This document shows, in pieces, positions 36,107-50,234 of a stretch of DNA of 64,000 nt. Below the pieces are notes generated by a model. That model did not search any database. It saw nothing but the letters and a program-made list of their open reading frames with translations, and had not been told where the DNA came from. The DNA is taken from contig NW_027192195.1 of assembly GCF_041956535.1 (NCBI RefSeq), positions 832,785 through 896,784 on the forward strand. The letters are read 5' to 3'. The stretch comes from Calcarisporiella thermophila CBS 279.70 (taxonomy: Eukaryota > Calcarisporiellomycota). Each line of letters opens with the position of its first letter. Within the stretch, counting starts at the first letter, position 1. Position numbers and translations under genes: made by a program.

Positions 36107-39100
36107 TCATAAAGGAGGCTCTAGCTCTCCCCTTGGCAAGCCTGTTTTCATGTCTGCTTCTAATCTTAATTCTTCTTCTTTCGAGAACTCATCTAACAAA
36201 GCTAGTAATACGAAGTGAATATACCAATTTATATTCGAAATAATATATAGATATCTTACTGGCCCAAACATTTTTAGCAACTAAACCCATCACAGCTTTC
36301 GCCTGAGTAGCGCTAATGTCTTCGCTTTCGATTCCCTGGATCAAATCCGATGTTGGCAAGGAGCTAGAATATTTTTGCCTAGTTATGCAAAATTTTCAAT
36401 ACAAGGCAATTTATAATATTCATATTTTTTGGCTATATAGAACTTACTCCTCATGGGGTGCAGAATTAGGTGAAGAGCTGCTAGTATGCTGGCGCGAAAG
36501 CTGTTGGGAAACGGGGAGGGTAGTTTGTTGATTTGCGGACTTCTGTAAAGATGGAGACTCTGTATTTCTATTACGATTATTAGAGGGTGATCGCACGAGG
36601 ATCGTGGGAACTAACAAAATCATAATACAGAAACAGAATTATTAGCTATACTCATTATTAGAAGATGATAATTTCATATGAACCTTGCTGGTTTCTGTTC
36701 ATCTCCTGCTTAATTTTCAAATAGCGTCGGCGCTGGACTAAAGTGCGTAAGAAACCATTCAACCTCTCTTCATTTACGGACTTTTCGAGATCTTGGATAA
36801 AATCGCGACGACGAACCATTTCCTCGAGACTATACAATGCATTAATTTCTTTGAGGCAATCTGCTTCTATGCCAGTTTTGCTTACCTAAGTGCTCTGTTT
36901 GTATCAACAAGCATATAGGAAAGAACAGACAATACACTATTAAAAGCAAGGCCACGAATACGAGCAGATAACATGATTTCCTACATTGAATAATTAGTAT
37001 TTTCTGGTTTTCCCTTCTAAGCTCCAATAATCTCACCTTATAGATTCTATTAAATAAATTTTTTCTCTCTCTCACAGTGTTCATATCCATGCCTTGTAAG
37101 ATTCCATTTAAATTCTGTAGATTCACTTTGGATGAATAATCTCGCTTATTATCAGGTGGGTCATTTGAATTAGCAACATTAAGGGTTCGGTCAACAGAAG
37201 CTTCATCTTGATATGAAGCGGAAACCGATGGGCGGCGCTTATATTCGGCATCGAGACTTGCTTTGAGAAGATTTGGTATGGTATATTGGTCGTCGTATAT
37301 GCGCATCCCGAATTTTCCTTTGATTCGCTTTAATAAGACACGTATTACTAAATGGCAAAAATGCTTAAGTAAAAAATTCAAAAAATGTAGAGATACCTTA
37401 ATTAGTTTGACAAAATCTTCGGGTGGAATATACCCAGTGCCCAAAGGGTCAAAGTGAGCCCAGCATCTCTTGAATCTATCCATAGAGATATATTAAATAT
37501 AAGTACATAAATGAAACACTCGATATTGTAACATAATTACTCATTTAAATCGTCCATCGTAATCAAGCTGAGGTCATCCTCTTCATAAATGTATGAGAAG
37601 CTATGGATGATTACGGCAATAAACATGTTCAGGAAAATGTAAGTGCAGATGACGTAAAACGAGATAAAGAGAATGTATGCCCATATTGCATGCCCGCAAT
37701 CACTATTTAACGGCTCCTTAGGATCATAAACACAATAGGGTGGTTCAACCATACAATCTTTAAATCAAATGTTAAAAAGCGAATACGAAACTAGTTTAAA
37801 TGTGCTTTTTTTTTACCGTGCATCACTTTATTCCAGTTCTCACCCGTCACGATGCGCACCAGAAGGAGCAGTGAATCCGAGAAACTTCGGAAATTGGCAT
37901 GGGGGTTGTACCATTCATTAAATCTAGTCAGTCCGAACACTTCAAATAGAATGATTTGTAAAAATCTATTCAATCACATAAACTAATTAATATTAAACAA
38001 ACCTTCCATGAACATGATTGCATAAATAACAAGCACCAACAAGAATACTGCTGTCACGTTTGCGATTGCCGGCATTGCATCGCTTCAAAAAGTGCAATAT
38101 GAGAAGAGTTCCAGTTCGAACTAGTAAAATACACTTACGCGAATGCCTTGAATAGTGTCTTCAAAGCACGGAATTTTTGAGCGAGTCTGAAAGCAATCGC
38201 CACCATAAATACGCTCTCAATTCTATTCACCCACTGAATATGCACCCAAAAACGTGGAAATACGCTCACAAGTGCGCCGGTTACAACGATTAAATCATAT
38301 AAATTCCACCCATTCTCTCGCCACTATTCATAATACATTAATATTGGGGGGTTAATTAATCCAAAAAAAAAAATTTACCTTGCGCCATCCAAGTCCTAAC
38401 ATTTTCACTAGAATTTCAAAAGCATAGAGCAGGATAAAGACAAGATAAAAGCATGCTAAATATATTGGAATAGTTAATATAAAGTGTTTCTTCTAATTGA
38501 AATGTATTTTTACCTCTCACTCTCTGTAAAATTTCAGGCTGCCCTTCATATTCTGTCGCCATAATTAATATGTTTAAAACAATTACTCCGGTCATAAAAT
38601 GTTGAAAATAGCCCTTTTTGTCCGTAATCATGTCAAAACATCTCGCACGCCAAGGTGAGGATGGTCGTACGGGCACACTGGAGGCTCGAATTAATTTTAG
38701 TTGACGTTGCAAATCACGCCATTGAGCTTGCTCTAACGTCAGGAGACTAATGCCACTCCGTTGTTTAAAGGTTTCCAAAATAATGCCAATGAAAATCTAA
38801 AGGGGTTGAGGTAGCATATTCATATTGAGTCGACCTATTTTATTTTAAAACAAAAGATAGTTTACCTGTACAACTGCAATTCCGCCTAAAAATACGAATG
38901 CTATGAAAAAAATAAAATAGAAGCGCTTCGAGTCATCCCAGCTGAAATTAGGCTGTTCGCCGATATTTTCTGGTATTTGCATGCCCGTTATCATGACATC
39001 AACCCATCCTTCAAGCGCTGCCATTTCAAATAACGCCAACATTGCTGAAGGAAAGTTGTCAAAATTGTAGCTAATGGGGTTGCTCCATACTCGAGGGATT

Positions 39101-42100
39101 AAAATTTCAGCTGCACCACTCGCATTAAGAACACCGTATTGCTGAGTGTTTGCAAAAAATTCGCCGGTACAATCGACCTCAAAATTAATCCCAGGGTCAT
39201 TACATGATGCAAACTTGCCAGCAAATAAGTTGACACCATAGAGCGCAAAGGGTACAATCATAAAAATTGAAAGCAGGGTCGCATCGATGATTCGGGGTAA
39301 TGCAAGGAATATATCATAGAACATCGCGCGAACTCTTGGAAAATAACGAATCAAACGCAAGATACGCATAGCTTTGGATGCACTTAGTACTCGATCGAAA
39401 TTGGTGCTAGTCGATTCCAAGAACATGCCCACGTATCCCAATAAGACAACTACAAAATCCAAGCGATTCCAACCGTTGCTCAGATAGCTGGAGGGTGTAA
39501 AAAGCAAGCCATCGGCAGTGACACGTATAAAAATCTCAAGCGTAAAAATTAGCTGGAGGCTGAGCTCTGTATACTTGAGTACATCTTTATCTCTGTCACT
39601 AGCCCGCATCCTAGTAGCTGGATCGTTCACAACCACTAGCACAACACTTGCTAATACGCATGCCATTATGAACCAGTTGAATATACTGCGTTTTTCCACG
39701 CTTTTGTCTGTACTAGATCCCACTATTCGTTGGCAGAACTTACGAAATGGGTGGTTGGGTGGAAGAATGCCCCAAGAATTATTGTAGTTTGGAAAGAGCT
39801 CGCGAAGTTCATCTTCTAATATATGTCTAAGACTTTGCTTTTGCTCTTGCTCTGTATCGTGATTGGAACTACGATGATAATAGGCATGGTTAAACATTTA
39901 AAGTAAAAACAATCTGACGCGACACAAACCGAAAAGTATCCTGTTTCTTTAACATTTTGTCGTTTAATTTTCCATCAACTTGCGAATGTCGCCACCATTG
40001 TGAAAATCTGTGTCGAGGACTATGTTGGCTACCTTGTCTGACCTCCTCCTCGTCATCTTTTCCATTTAAACTAACGGTAGTAATCTCAGATTTAGTCCTT
40101 TTAAAAAGCTTGTTGAACCAAGTAAACAGAAATTCTAGTCCGCCTTTCCGCTTTTCCTCTGTTTCCTGTATCAATAAACAAAAATCGTAATATCAAGAAA
40201 TGCACGTCGGCAGCTAAGTAAAGAAAATATATTTACATCTTTTTCTCCCACCATAAATTTATAGAAGTGCCCTTTTGAAAGATCAGGTACCATGTCCTGA
40301 GGTAAAGATTTCACGCGAAGTAGCCTTTGATTTCGCGGGAGAAATTTAAGAAATCCAATATACCTAATAAATGGGAGCATTTACAACCAGTTGATAAACG
40401 TAGCTCAATTATAAAATTACCAATATTTTCGCTTTGAATATCCTTCGTCTTCTTGTTGTATTTTTTTCTTGTTAAAATACTGCTCTACCTGTTGTGATAA
40501 TTTTTCATCGTCTTCAAGATCTAAGTTTTCGAGAACAATGGCAACGAAGAGACTGAGGACGATGTCTGTTGAATTGAAACAGAAAGATAGGTCAAGGTAA
40601 TAATGTAAATCTCTATATGTCCGAAAAGCTAGAAAGAAAGAAAAGGATACGATGTGCAACGAAGTAATAGAGGATGAAAAATATTGCTGTGTATCCTCGT
40701 TGAAAGCCAGATTGCGCCTCCATGGCATCATACAGAAAGTCGACCCAATTTTCTCCCGAAAAAATCTATTCGATTAAGCATTAGTAAACAATACAAACTA
40801 TAAACATTGAATGATGCTTACAATGAATAGCGCAACAAACGATTGATCGAATGTTTGAAATGGAATTTTTGGCTCGCCATTTTCCATTGGTTCAATCAAT
40901 CCACCGAAGAGTTGCATGGGCACAGGCGTAACTACGAACATAAATACAAATGTGAAGAGTATCAAATTGATGATTCCGCTTGCATTGCCAACGACGATTT
41001 GCTATTAGAATATGCATCAGTAAAAAGATCAAAATTTTGAGCAAATATTACTCACTGTCAGCTGATTCACTTTGGGAAAACAGACGAGTAAACGATACGC
41101 TCTTAAGATTTGAAATGCAGTGAGAAACCGGTAGCCACTCCAATTATGGATCGTTGGAACTTGAATAATAATAGTCGCAATGGCAAGGATGAGATCGGCT
41201 TTATTGCGATTGATTTGCCAGAAGTGACGAAGCGAAGGATATACCATCAAACGTACGACGATCTCCAACGCAAAGTACGCCGTAAAGGCAGTTTCGGCGT
41301 TATCTGTAAAATAAAAAGCGTATGTAGAGTCGCGTTATACTTCAAATAAAACAATCTGTACTTTATATACTCACCTAAAGCTTTTAATAATGTGGGAGAT
41401 GCACCGGCATGATTAATCGCCATAACGGCCATGTCAAGTCCTATAATGACTCCAGCGATATAAGCATATGCTGATCCGTTTATAAACAGCGATATTTTTT
41501 GTCTCCACGGGTGTAGTTTAGAATACATAGGATCAGATAGGGACCAGTCTCCATTTTCAAAATCCATCAAGATAGGAGCACTTCGGGTATCAGTGGTGAA
41601 GGCACCGTGTTTGCTCTCCGCTCGTATCTTAGAAAATGCAGTTGTAATCACAGCTAGAAACAAAGATGATAGTGTAGCCCATCCAATTCATTATAAAAAA
41701 ATCGCTACCTACCGATGAACAATTGGATCATCACCATCGCAAGAATGAACACCTCCAGAACGAAGTATATTGGGTCAAGCAAGGAGTCACCATCCATGAC
41801 CATATACATGACATCCGTCCACAACTCCATGCTTGATACCACGAACGCAGTGACAAAGGAATAGAAGACATTCGCATAGCTTAAAGTATCCTTTTTAGGA
41901 TTGTGATTGGGTATGCTAATGCATACTTGTCCCTGAGGACATATATAGGAGCCCATACGCGTCACATCGAATGGCTCAGGACCATTATTGCCATACACCC
42001 CAAACAACGATGTATTGTTCCAATAGCCTCCACAAATATGTTCAGGCATTGCAATATTTGCTGTAGAGTAAAATAGATGAAAAATCAGAGTTAACATATG

Positions 42101-43795
42101 TAGCTAGGCCACTTCTATACCTACTTATATTTATATCTCCATTTTCAATCAAAACGCATCTTCGCGTCAATGCCCCTTGGAACAATAAAAGTCCAATCAA
42201 AGCAAATAACAATAAGAAAAATGCGATGAATATCATCACGTTAAGAAGTAGTGGGACGCTGATTTTTATCGAATTCAATATTGTCTATGCAACCTTTATA
42301 TTAGCGTGGCCTCAATTTTCACTTAGAGAATACACATGTACTTACCGACATTCCCTGCGTTAAAGCTAAAAGCTTCAATGGTCTCAATGCGCTTAATCCG
42401 CGAAATAAGGCTATTCGAGGCAAACTCGTCATTACCATGATGAAGTCTATCCAGTAGCACAACACCACAATGAAATCAAGCACATTAGCACCACTTCGAA
42501 GATACGCGGTATGAGCGATCTTATTTGAGGTCTGCTCATTCCCAGGCTGTTCAACCCGGTTCACGCCCGGGGTTGGCTTTCCTCCAGAGGCTCCAGACTG
42601 TTGGGAGACTAAACTGGTGTGGGACCCCGAAGGAGCAATAGTGGAAACTGTTGGATTGAATAGGAATCCATAGACTATAATGCGACAGACTGCCTCAATT
42701 CTAATGATTTTAAAATAGATTTAATAAAATTAGCCTCATCTCGAAAACACTCTATTGCTTACGTGTAAATTATATAAATAGCGAATTGCACATAATCCGA
42801 CCACTTCTTTCCAAATTCTGCTCGTTCAAGTGGATCATATATCGGTGATATTGAAAGAATAACCCAGTTGAGCAATATCATTAAAAAAATAAACGTCTCC
42901 GTCCATCTAAAAATATGTATATAAGTATAAGTGTAATGGGAGCACCTTAAGGTAAGAAGCACCTGTATTTTAAAAATCGGGCAAGAGCAACGCGAAAGCC
43001 GTTCTTGGGGCCGAATAAGAACAGCGACTTTCCTTGCAATACAAGTCCACTCGAATTTATATTACTGTCAGATAAATCTTGAGACTGGCTTACTGGGTGA
43101 TTTAATGGAGTTGGAAGTTCGTCTTGGAATCTAGTAACAGGTAATGGCGAAGACTTCTCTCTATCCAAAGATGCAGAATGGCTTTCAAGAATAGGACTTC
43201 GTGGCACGGACCAAGTTATGGACGCTTGCTTAGCGGCTGCCAGCTTATTATCCGGGATAGATAAGCTGTCTCGTGAAGAAGCCTTGGGAGTCACAGTTCC
43301 GTCCCCCGACTTTTCAGAATGCCCATCATAAGACAATCTGCTTCTTTTGCTAGAAATAGATGATGCATCGCCCGAAGAATAGCCCTCATTTCTGTTCAAT
43401 CTGACGACACGATGTGACACATCCCGCAAAATATGCGAGATATCCGAACCAAGTCTATTTGCCCAGTTCCCGGGATCCTCTTCTTCATCGTGTTCACTAT
43501 GTGTATCTGGTGGCCTATGATGTGATATTTCTGGTGCGGAATATGAATATCGAGCGCGTATATAGGGCCTTATTGGACTATTGTTTACGGGGGAGTGCGG
43601 ATGATGTTCGTTTTGGAAATGTAATGTCTGACTTCTGTTAATTTGATGGGTCGGGCTAAAAAATGCAGGGAAAGGGGTGGGCTGCCGCTCCACAGCTTCT
43701 AAGGGGAACCCCTCCTGCCCCATCGACTCGACGTCAGAGTCTACATTCCCGGAACTGGAAGCAATAGAATGCCGGGGCTCGCTATGACCCGACAT
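36107..43795 (-). CDS. CCH1: Cch1 voltage-gated-type calcium channel, four-domain pore subunit
   Basis: Twenty-six exons in transcript order from 42963-43795: 42763-42906, 42346-42700, 42125-42284, 41713-42060, 41375-41653, 41056-41303, 40822-41001, 40651-40765, 40421-40565, 40237-40363, 39930-40165, 38866-39868, 38514-38796, 38379-38455, 38139-38323, 38003-38082, 37817-37939, 37541-37757, 37397-37475, 37037-37327, 36886-36980, 36684-36829, 36448-36610, 36260-36363 and 36107-36201. Every junction keeps frame; about 2036 aa. A Ser/Pro-rich cytosolic N terminus of about 275 residues precedes four 6-TM repeats. Pore-loop filter segments are SMELWTDVMY (I), FSGENWVDFLY (II), AALEGWVDVMI (III) and TGENWNKVMH (IV). 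An EF-hand-like FDPLGTGYIPPEDFVKL and RIKGKFGMRIYDDQY follow repeat IV. With Mid1 it mediates store- or stress-activated Ca2+ influx at the plasma membrane. Confidence 0.95.
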
Positions 43796-45370
43796 GTCGA
43801 AGACAATGATGGGAAGAAACAGGAAAAAATACTCAAGAAACCAAACCGACTCTATCTCTTTCAGATGTAAGAAGCGAGCCTTGGATAATATGGAAGATAA
43901 TAATAACTAGTTTACTCTTTTCTATGCTGGTCTGTGTGGTGTGTATAGACGGGTTTCACCTAAACCCTGGTTAAGTAAAATAGAAATATAGAGCCAAAAA
44001 TCAAAGGGCAACACCTAAGTGATTTTTGAACTTGGACTTCATAATCCCCAAAAGCAACAAACAGTCACAGGTATTTACTAACGAAAAAACCATCAATGAA
44101 AATGAGATATCTAATCTAATTGGTCTATGGATAATCAAAGAGAATCTCAGGATAGCAAGCATTATGCGACAATCTAAGCTCTGTTACACTCTCCCGTATC
44201 CAAAACTCGCCTCAATAAAACATACAAGTTTGGTGAAGTGGCTGCTCCTTAATTTGCATCACAAAATCTCGCTGATGAAAAGTTAAATAAATCGACGATA
44301 CGTAATGCACGCATAAAAGTACGAGCTCAAACTCCATACTGCATAAAATCAAATATAGCCGATCGCGTTATAGATATGGAATAAGCTCACGCCACAAGGA
44401 TATTCATAGTAGAGGAATAATAACAAAATGAATATGTTGAAGAAGATCATTTATTTTCTTTTATTTTTGATCTTTTAGTGTATTCCCAACAAACACTCTA
44501 AAAAGGGTCGTGCAAAGAATCTAGCACAAAGTCAATAGTTATTTTTTCAAAGTTCCTTAGATATACATCCCTTCCTTGAGAGCTCAGTCAACTATTCCCG
44601 TCCTAGTATCTCCAACTACCTGACATTCCAATTTTGGATATCGGAATTTACATAAAGAAGTATGCGGAACCAGTTTTCCTTTTTGGCTCTGAATGATAGC
44701 TAATATACAGTAATTTCAGACAAAAAATTAGCAAAAATTACATCTGCATAACGTAGAAGTACCCAGAGTGATTTCTATAGCTCTCTAGCACTTCTTAAAC
44801 ACAGAGGTTCACCTATTGGAATTAGTTTGTGAAAATTAAAATACGAAAACATAGATTTGCAGCTTAGGTGAAGTAAACTAGTTTTATGAGCCTCAAATTT
44901 TGAGGTAAGATTTCTCGTGGCCATGTCAAAATACTGCAAGCAATACTTTGGTGGATATACCGTGGCTTATATATTCTCCATATATATAGAGAATACCTTG
45001 TTATACTCAAGTTGAATAATACTCCCATGAACTAAGCCGTGACCGGATAAAATAGCTTTCGAGATTGCCAATCTACCCTGATTTCTATCTGTATAGATCA
45101 ATGGGGACCAACAGAGCAGGATCAGAAGAATTATTAAATCTGAGGTCATCTGCAAAGAAAATGTGTATTCTCATAAGTATATGAAGTAAAATTATTCTTT
45201 TTGAGTTTCAAATTTGAGAATATTTCACAATTTGCCAATATATAATGATATACTCATTTAAATAGCCACCTTGATACATATTCTAGTAACTTAAGTATTA
45301 AATAACAAAATGGGATTTGCATCATCGGAATTCGAATAGCGTATATTTGCTCATCAGAGGTTAGATCAAA
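43796..45370. other. 1.6-kb intergenic region between CCH1 and HIBCH
   Basis: CCH1 promoter side and HIBCH 3' flank. Two short ORFs (plus 44026-44286; minus 44967-45155, the latter starting with a hydrophobic signal-like stretch) have no family match that I recognise and weak coding character. Neither is called. Confidence 0.35.
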
Positions 45371-47174
45371 TCACTCAATCCATTGAAATTTTTCCGATAT
45401 GCGTCTATCTAAAACTTCTTCGACCTTTTCACGTACACCGCGCTTTCCATGACGTTCTCTAGTAAGTATATCAATTACTTTCTTACGTGAGGATTCTAGA
45501 GATCCTGCATTTGGCTCTAAGCGCATAACAGCATTGCGCACTTCCTCTTCGCTAGGAAGCGCAAAGTATGCGTGTGGATAAGAGAAAAAGTCAGTGGAAT
45601 TGAGAAGTTCTAGAGTGAAAGGCTTGGGCATATCGAAGAATATTTGAAGGATCTCGGGGGATAGGTCTTGTAAGGTTGGAGGATTCCAAGATGGGGAATT
45701 TGTTTTAGTAATTAGAAGTGAACTGACTCCTTCGTGAAAATCATGAGTGACCTAAATATAAATAAGAAGAAGATTAATACGTGGAATCGGGCTTGACACA
45801 GGTCTAAATAAAATGACCAAAAATTGTTGCGCAAGTCGATATTCCATCTTAAAGCACTCAGCGATACTCATCTCCTTTCCTCTTCTGAGCTGTTCCAGAG
45901 TTACCCTTAAACTCGTTGGTGACATTTGCAAAAGAGTATCTTTTGTCATTTTCGCAAATTCGGATGGATCTTCATCTAATGCTTTTACAATTTCTTCGAG
46001 ATTATTATGGCAGAAACACTTATCAATTATCTTGCGAATTTCTCCGCCGAGAGAAAAGTGGTGGTGGGGATCCGAATCTGCAACCTCTTCGATCGCGGCA
46101 TTAATGACGCCGTAATCAGAGGATTCAAGTTCCATCAATCGTTCTTCAAGGTCAGTTAGACTTTTAGAGGGAACAAAGTGAGAGGCTATACCAGCTCGGC
46201 TAAAAAAAGAGTTAAAATCAATATCTCTAAGAGAAAAAATTGCAATAATGACTTCGCGTACAACACATCTTCGCCCTTGAGCCTTGCCCCAGTCAGTGCT
46301 AGATAGGTGCCAAGCTCGCCGTCCATCCGAGGTAAGAAAAATGATCCCCCCACGTCAGGAAAAAAACCAATTTTCGTCTCAGGCATGGCGAATACCGTGT
46401 TTTCAGTTGCAATACGAAAGGGGGCATGTACGGAAAGACCGACACCTCCCCCCACTACAAAGAGGTAATATAATATTAATAATAGTAATCAAAAAAATAT
46501 CCCTATTCACTCAACTCGTTACTCCATCTAAAATGGCAACAAAAGGAGTCTTCAATGTCGCAATTAGATGATTAAGCTGATATTCTTCTTCAAAAAATCT
46601 AAGTGCTAACGGATCTTTCTTTTGAGCAAGCTCAATGACGCCTAATAAATATTGAATTTAATCAGGTGGCAATTCCATTGAACACACAACTTATACCAAC
46701 TCTTGACATCCCCGCCCGCACAAAAAGCTTTACCCGCTCCCTTCAATATGACCACATGGCATAAATCCGATAAATCCCAAGCCTAAATTCTAAAATATAT
46801 TAATCTTTGTTGGAATGAATATACACACGCTCGAACTAGCTTTGATACCTGAAGCTGAGGTGTCATGTTTCGTACCATGCTGAGATTAAGGGCATTAAGA
46901 GCATTAGGACGATTTAAAGTGAAAAAGCGGGCGCCGAGAATTTTCTGGTGTAGCACATCTGTCTTGTACACTCATAGGGTAAGATTATGCAATTCTTTGT
47001 TGAAAATTCAACCTACTTGTTCCGATTCATCCAGCGGGTTTGAACTCGTCGACATCTTGTAATGTACTTGTTAAAATTTACTATTTCTTATAAAAATGTT
47101 TGTAGTATACTTACGCGCATTTGGCTATTGTTCAGGATGCTAGTCAGCTGTTTAATTCGGTTCTCTGCTGTCAT
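45371..47174 (-). CDS. 3-hydroxyisobutyryl-CoA hydrolase (mitochondrial, valine catabolism)
   Basis: Eight exons in transcript order: 47115-47174, 47017-47055, 46849-46962, 46701-46782, 46516-46641, 46262-46454, 45818-46199 and 45371-45751; 458 aa. Crotonase-fold motifs: [20 protein letters not shown], the oxyanion-hole segments [16 protein letters not shown] and [18 protein letters not shown], and the HIBCH catalytic region [36 protein letters not shown] and [17 protein letters not shown] follow, then [13 protein letters not shown]. The first exon ([20 protein letters not shown]) is basic and amphipathic like a mitochondrial presequence. It hydrolyses 3-hydroxyisobutyryl-CoA in valine degradation. 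The last intron uses a weak GTCATT donor chosen for frame and family fit. Confidence 0.93.
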
Positions 47175-47388
47175 CCTAAATGAAAATGGTTTTGGAGAAG
47201 AAAGTAGGGTAGAATTACGCATAAAGCGGTACATCCTTTGGAAAATAAAAAGATTCTAAGGATTTATTGATGCTTTTAACTCGCAATATAATACAAAAAA
47301 AAAAAATCACACCAAAACTCCTTGATTCGATCCATTTTCGATAATAATAATTTGTTACGTGGGAAATTACTATGTTAGAACTTCAATT

Positions 47389-50234
47389 TCATAAATTACC
47401 GGCGAGGGACGCGTTCATCATATCTAATGCTTTCTTAAACTGCTCAGCCAGCCCAGGTTGTTCCCTCAGCGCTTGCGGTATAAGTTCTCTCCACCATTGA
47501 TACCACTGTGTTACCTCTTCGAAATTAGGATGATGAGCAAGCCACGTCTGCAATATCTGAAGCCATTGAGGGAACATTTCATTTTCCAGTAATTGTGCCA
47601 GTAGCACGGGGGAAACCAGCTCCTGCCAGGCAAGCACCCACTTCAGCGGCTCGAGGTCTTGTTTACGAGGGTTAATGCGGAATTCATCGCGGAGTACAGA
47701 AGCGAGTCTGGGCATGATTGCCTTGATAAGTAGTAGCTCAAAGTCAGCGGGTTGAAAGACGGTATGCCATGGACGAAGAATAGAAAGTGCTTTTGTGTCT
47801 GACGGATGCCAGTTTTGAAGATATACGCTAAGTTTATGTCGGATTATGGCATAGAGTGGCTCCATTCGATCCTCTATATGGATGATATACGTTAAATCTT
47901 TAGTTAGGGGTGGGGAAGGGAAAAGGGAGAAGGAAAGGTGTTAATTTACCAAGGATAGGGAGCCATGGGTGAAGCCATCGGTCAATGTTCTGCTCTCTTC
48001 GCGGTTCCCAGTTGTTTACCTCGCGCGTTAGTTTGGGCATCACTAGTTGATCCAAAATGTTTTCATAAATAAATACTGGCAGCAATGGCGGCTGCCAGCA
48101 CTCAAGGAGCGTGATTACGGGCTCAAAATCTCGAATATCCCACTCATTGCTAGATAACAATTAAAAGTAATGAATACTTGGAACTTGGAAGATCAGGGCT
48201 AGCAATAAGGCTAAGGAAGGTTACTTACTTTATGGCTGATCTAATCTTTGGTAGCCAAATACTATACATCATGCTCTCAAAAGGGGTCATTAACTGAGCA
48301 TCTCTGAATAGATAATGATCGTTTGGCGTGAGTAAATGGCGCTCGTACAATAAACAAAGATATAGGCATACCTTTGTCGTCCAGGCACTTCGTCTAGATC
48401 CATCCCTAGCGGATCGTTCAGAATAGGTGTGGGTGGGTTGGTTCTGAGAAGAACTCGCCATTTCTGGAAGATATCGAGTGCGAGTGAGGGATCTTTGAGC
48501 GGCTCCCAATTGGCAAGCATCTGCTTTACCTGTCGAAGAGAGCATTAGAGTGAATAATGGGGCAAATAAACTTTTTAAAAAAAGGCTCTGGTTTCTTACC
48601 ATGGGCGCCATCACGCTTATTACTAGAGAATCTAAGTGATATGATTCGTATTCTTCCATATAGTTGGTAATAATTTGACTAAATGGCTCTTCAAACAAGT
48701 CCATCGAGGGAGCCACAGCTGATTGCGCTAGCTTACTGATTCGTTCACATTCCTTAGCAAGATTCTTTAACTCGGCAGTACGTTTGATTTCTATAAAAAA
48801 AAGGTAAGGTAAAGTATTCTTCACCAAGCTATTCTAAAAAGTGTCAAAACTCACTTCTTGCTTCATTAGAGATAGACGCTTGAAGTCTATCCCGTTCCAT
48901 CTCCATAAATTTCACTCGTTCTGCCTGAATACGTTTCTCACGTGTGAAGTTTTCAAGATCTGCCTGTGACATATCGACAATGAGACGCAAATTATGACGA
49001 AGCTCAGGTAAACGTGTCATGGTTTCAGGTGCCATCCATTGTGAGCGTATCTCGCTAACGGAGCCCAGCTCGCGAGCCTGTAAAAAATATAAAAATTGGT
49101 CAATTGTCTCTCAACCATATTTACGGTTATGTTACCTCTGGGCCTGTCATATCAATGATTCTGACTTGTGGTGCTATTTCTGGTTGTTGATCTGCCTCTT
49201 GCATAATTTCCTCCGCCGTCTTGTATTTAATTTTTGCTTTTGTTGCTCCAGCAGTTTTTTTCCATGCATTGGCCTTTGGTCTGACTGACACAAAGTGCTC
49301 GCCTTCATTCTCGTCCCCACTCACCTTTCCTCCTCTTCTCCTTCGCTCTTCTGCTAATGAAGACTTCGCTCTCTCCTTGGTGCTTCCAAACCCAATCCCA
49401 ACCTTTTCAGGACGAAGCTGGACTTCAATAGGGCGCGCAATTCCCTCTCCACTCGAACCGAGGCCTTGACCCTCGCGCCATCCCATTTTTTGTAACATTT
49501 TTAGACCAAATCCCTTCGTGTGCCGTGAAAACGCTGCAAAATCCTTCTCTACAGGAGGAGTTGCAGAGCCGTCCCGTGTGACACCGTTGCCTAATCTCTT
49601 ATTCGGGAGACGGGGTTTGTTGCGCTTATTCCCGAATTGCATTGTACGTAAAGTTTCCATGGAGGCATCTGAGCCAGGACTTGGGGTATCTGCTGGTCCT
49701 GAAGAAGCGAAGGCAGCTCGTCTACTCGAACTCTCGCCAAAACCTAGCCCGCCAGTTCTGACAAGGCGATCATGGTCCTCATCTGAACTGTAAGCATCCT
49801 CCTCATTAGTTGCAGATTCTTTTAATCCCCCAGAAACAAAGGAGACGCCCCTAGATAAAATATAATCCAGTGGTCATTTTCTCAGTCAATTTCGGCTGAA
49901 AATTTACAACGCTCTTACTTAGTCCAGGATGGTCTGTCGCTGAAGTCATCGTCAGAACGATCGGCAAAGATACCTAGCATAGCATCTTCTTTTGTAAATT
50001 TTCTTCGTTTTCTCTGATACCCACCTATGATCGGGCAAGATTGTTAAAAAATTAGAATGATTTTTCGTGTATTTTCTAGGCGTGTTGTTAGATAGCAGCT
50101 CAGTTAATCTTACCAAATCCTTCTGCATCCAGCGCAGCATCATGATCCATTATCTTGAAATCTTCCATTTCTCTGTCCACTTCCTCCTCAGAGGAATCAG
50201 CTGTGTCATTAATACCATATTTTTTTCGAGACAT
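47389..50234 (-). CDS. G-patch splicing factor TFIP11/Ntr1 (Spp382)
   Basis: Nine exons in transcript order: 50114-50234, 49919-50024, 49136-49850, 48855-49077, 48600-48790, 48372-48529, 48229-48303, 47950-48149 and 47389-47873; 757 aa. Order: acidic N terminus with RKFTKEDAMLGIFADRSDDD and the TIP_N region (GVSFVSGGLK); G-patch KGFGLKMLQKMGWREGQGLG; basic region; then the GCFC domain from about ARELGSVSEIRSQWM through LLVxSW-like repeats such as WQELVSPVLLAQLLENEMFP. It activates the DEAH helicase Prp43 to disassemble the intron-lariat spliceosome, working with Ntr2/Cwc23-like partners. The start MSRKKYGIND matches the family opening. Confidence 0.94.

Noticed and set aside
36842-37483. Continuous ORF through the CCH1 C-terminal region
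   Set aside because: It reads through three introns; the conserved KLIKRIKGKFGMRIYDD join needs splicing.
44026-44286. Plus-strand ORF of 86 codons upstream of CCH1
   Set aside because: Composition matches the AT-rich background and there is no family signal.
44967-45155. Minus-strand ORF with a hydrophobic N terminus
   Set aside because: Short, AT-biased and without splice partners or family features; too weak to call a secreted protein.
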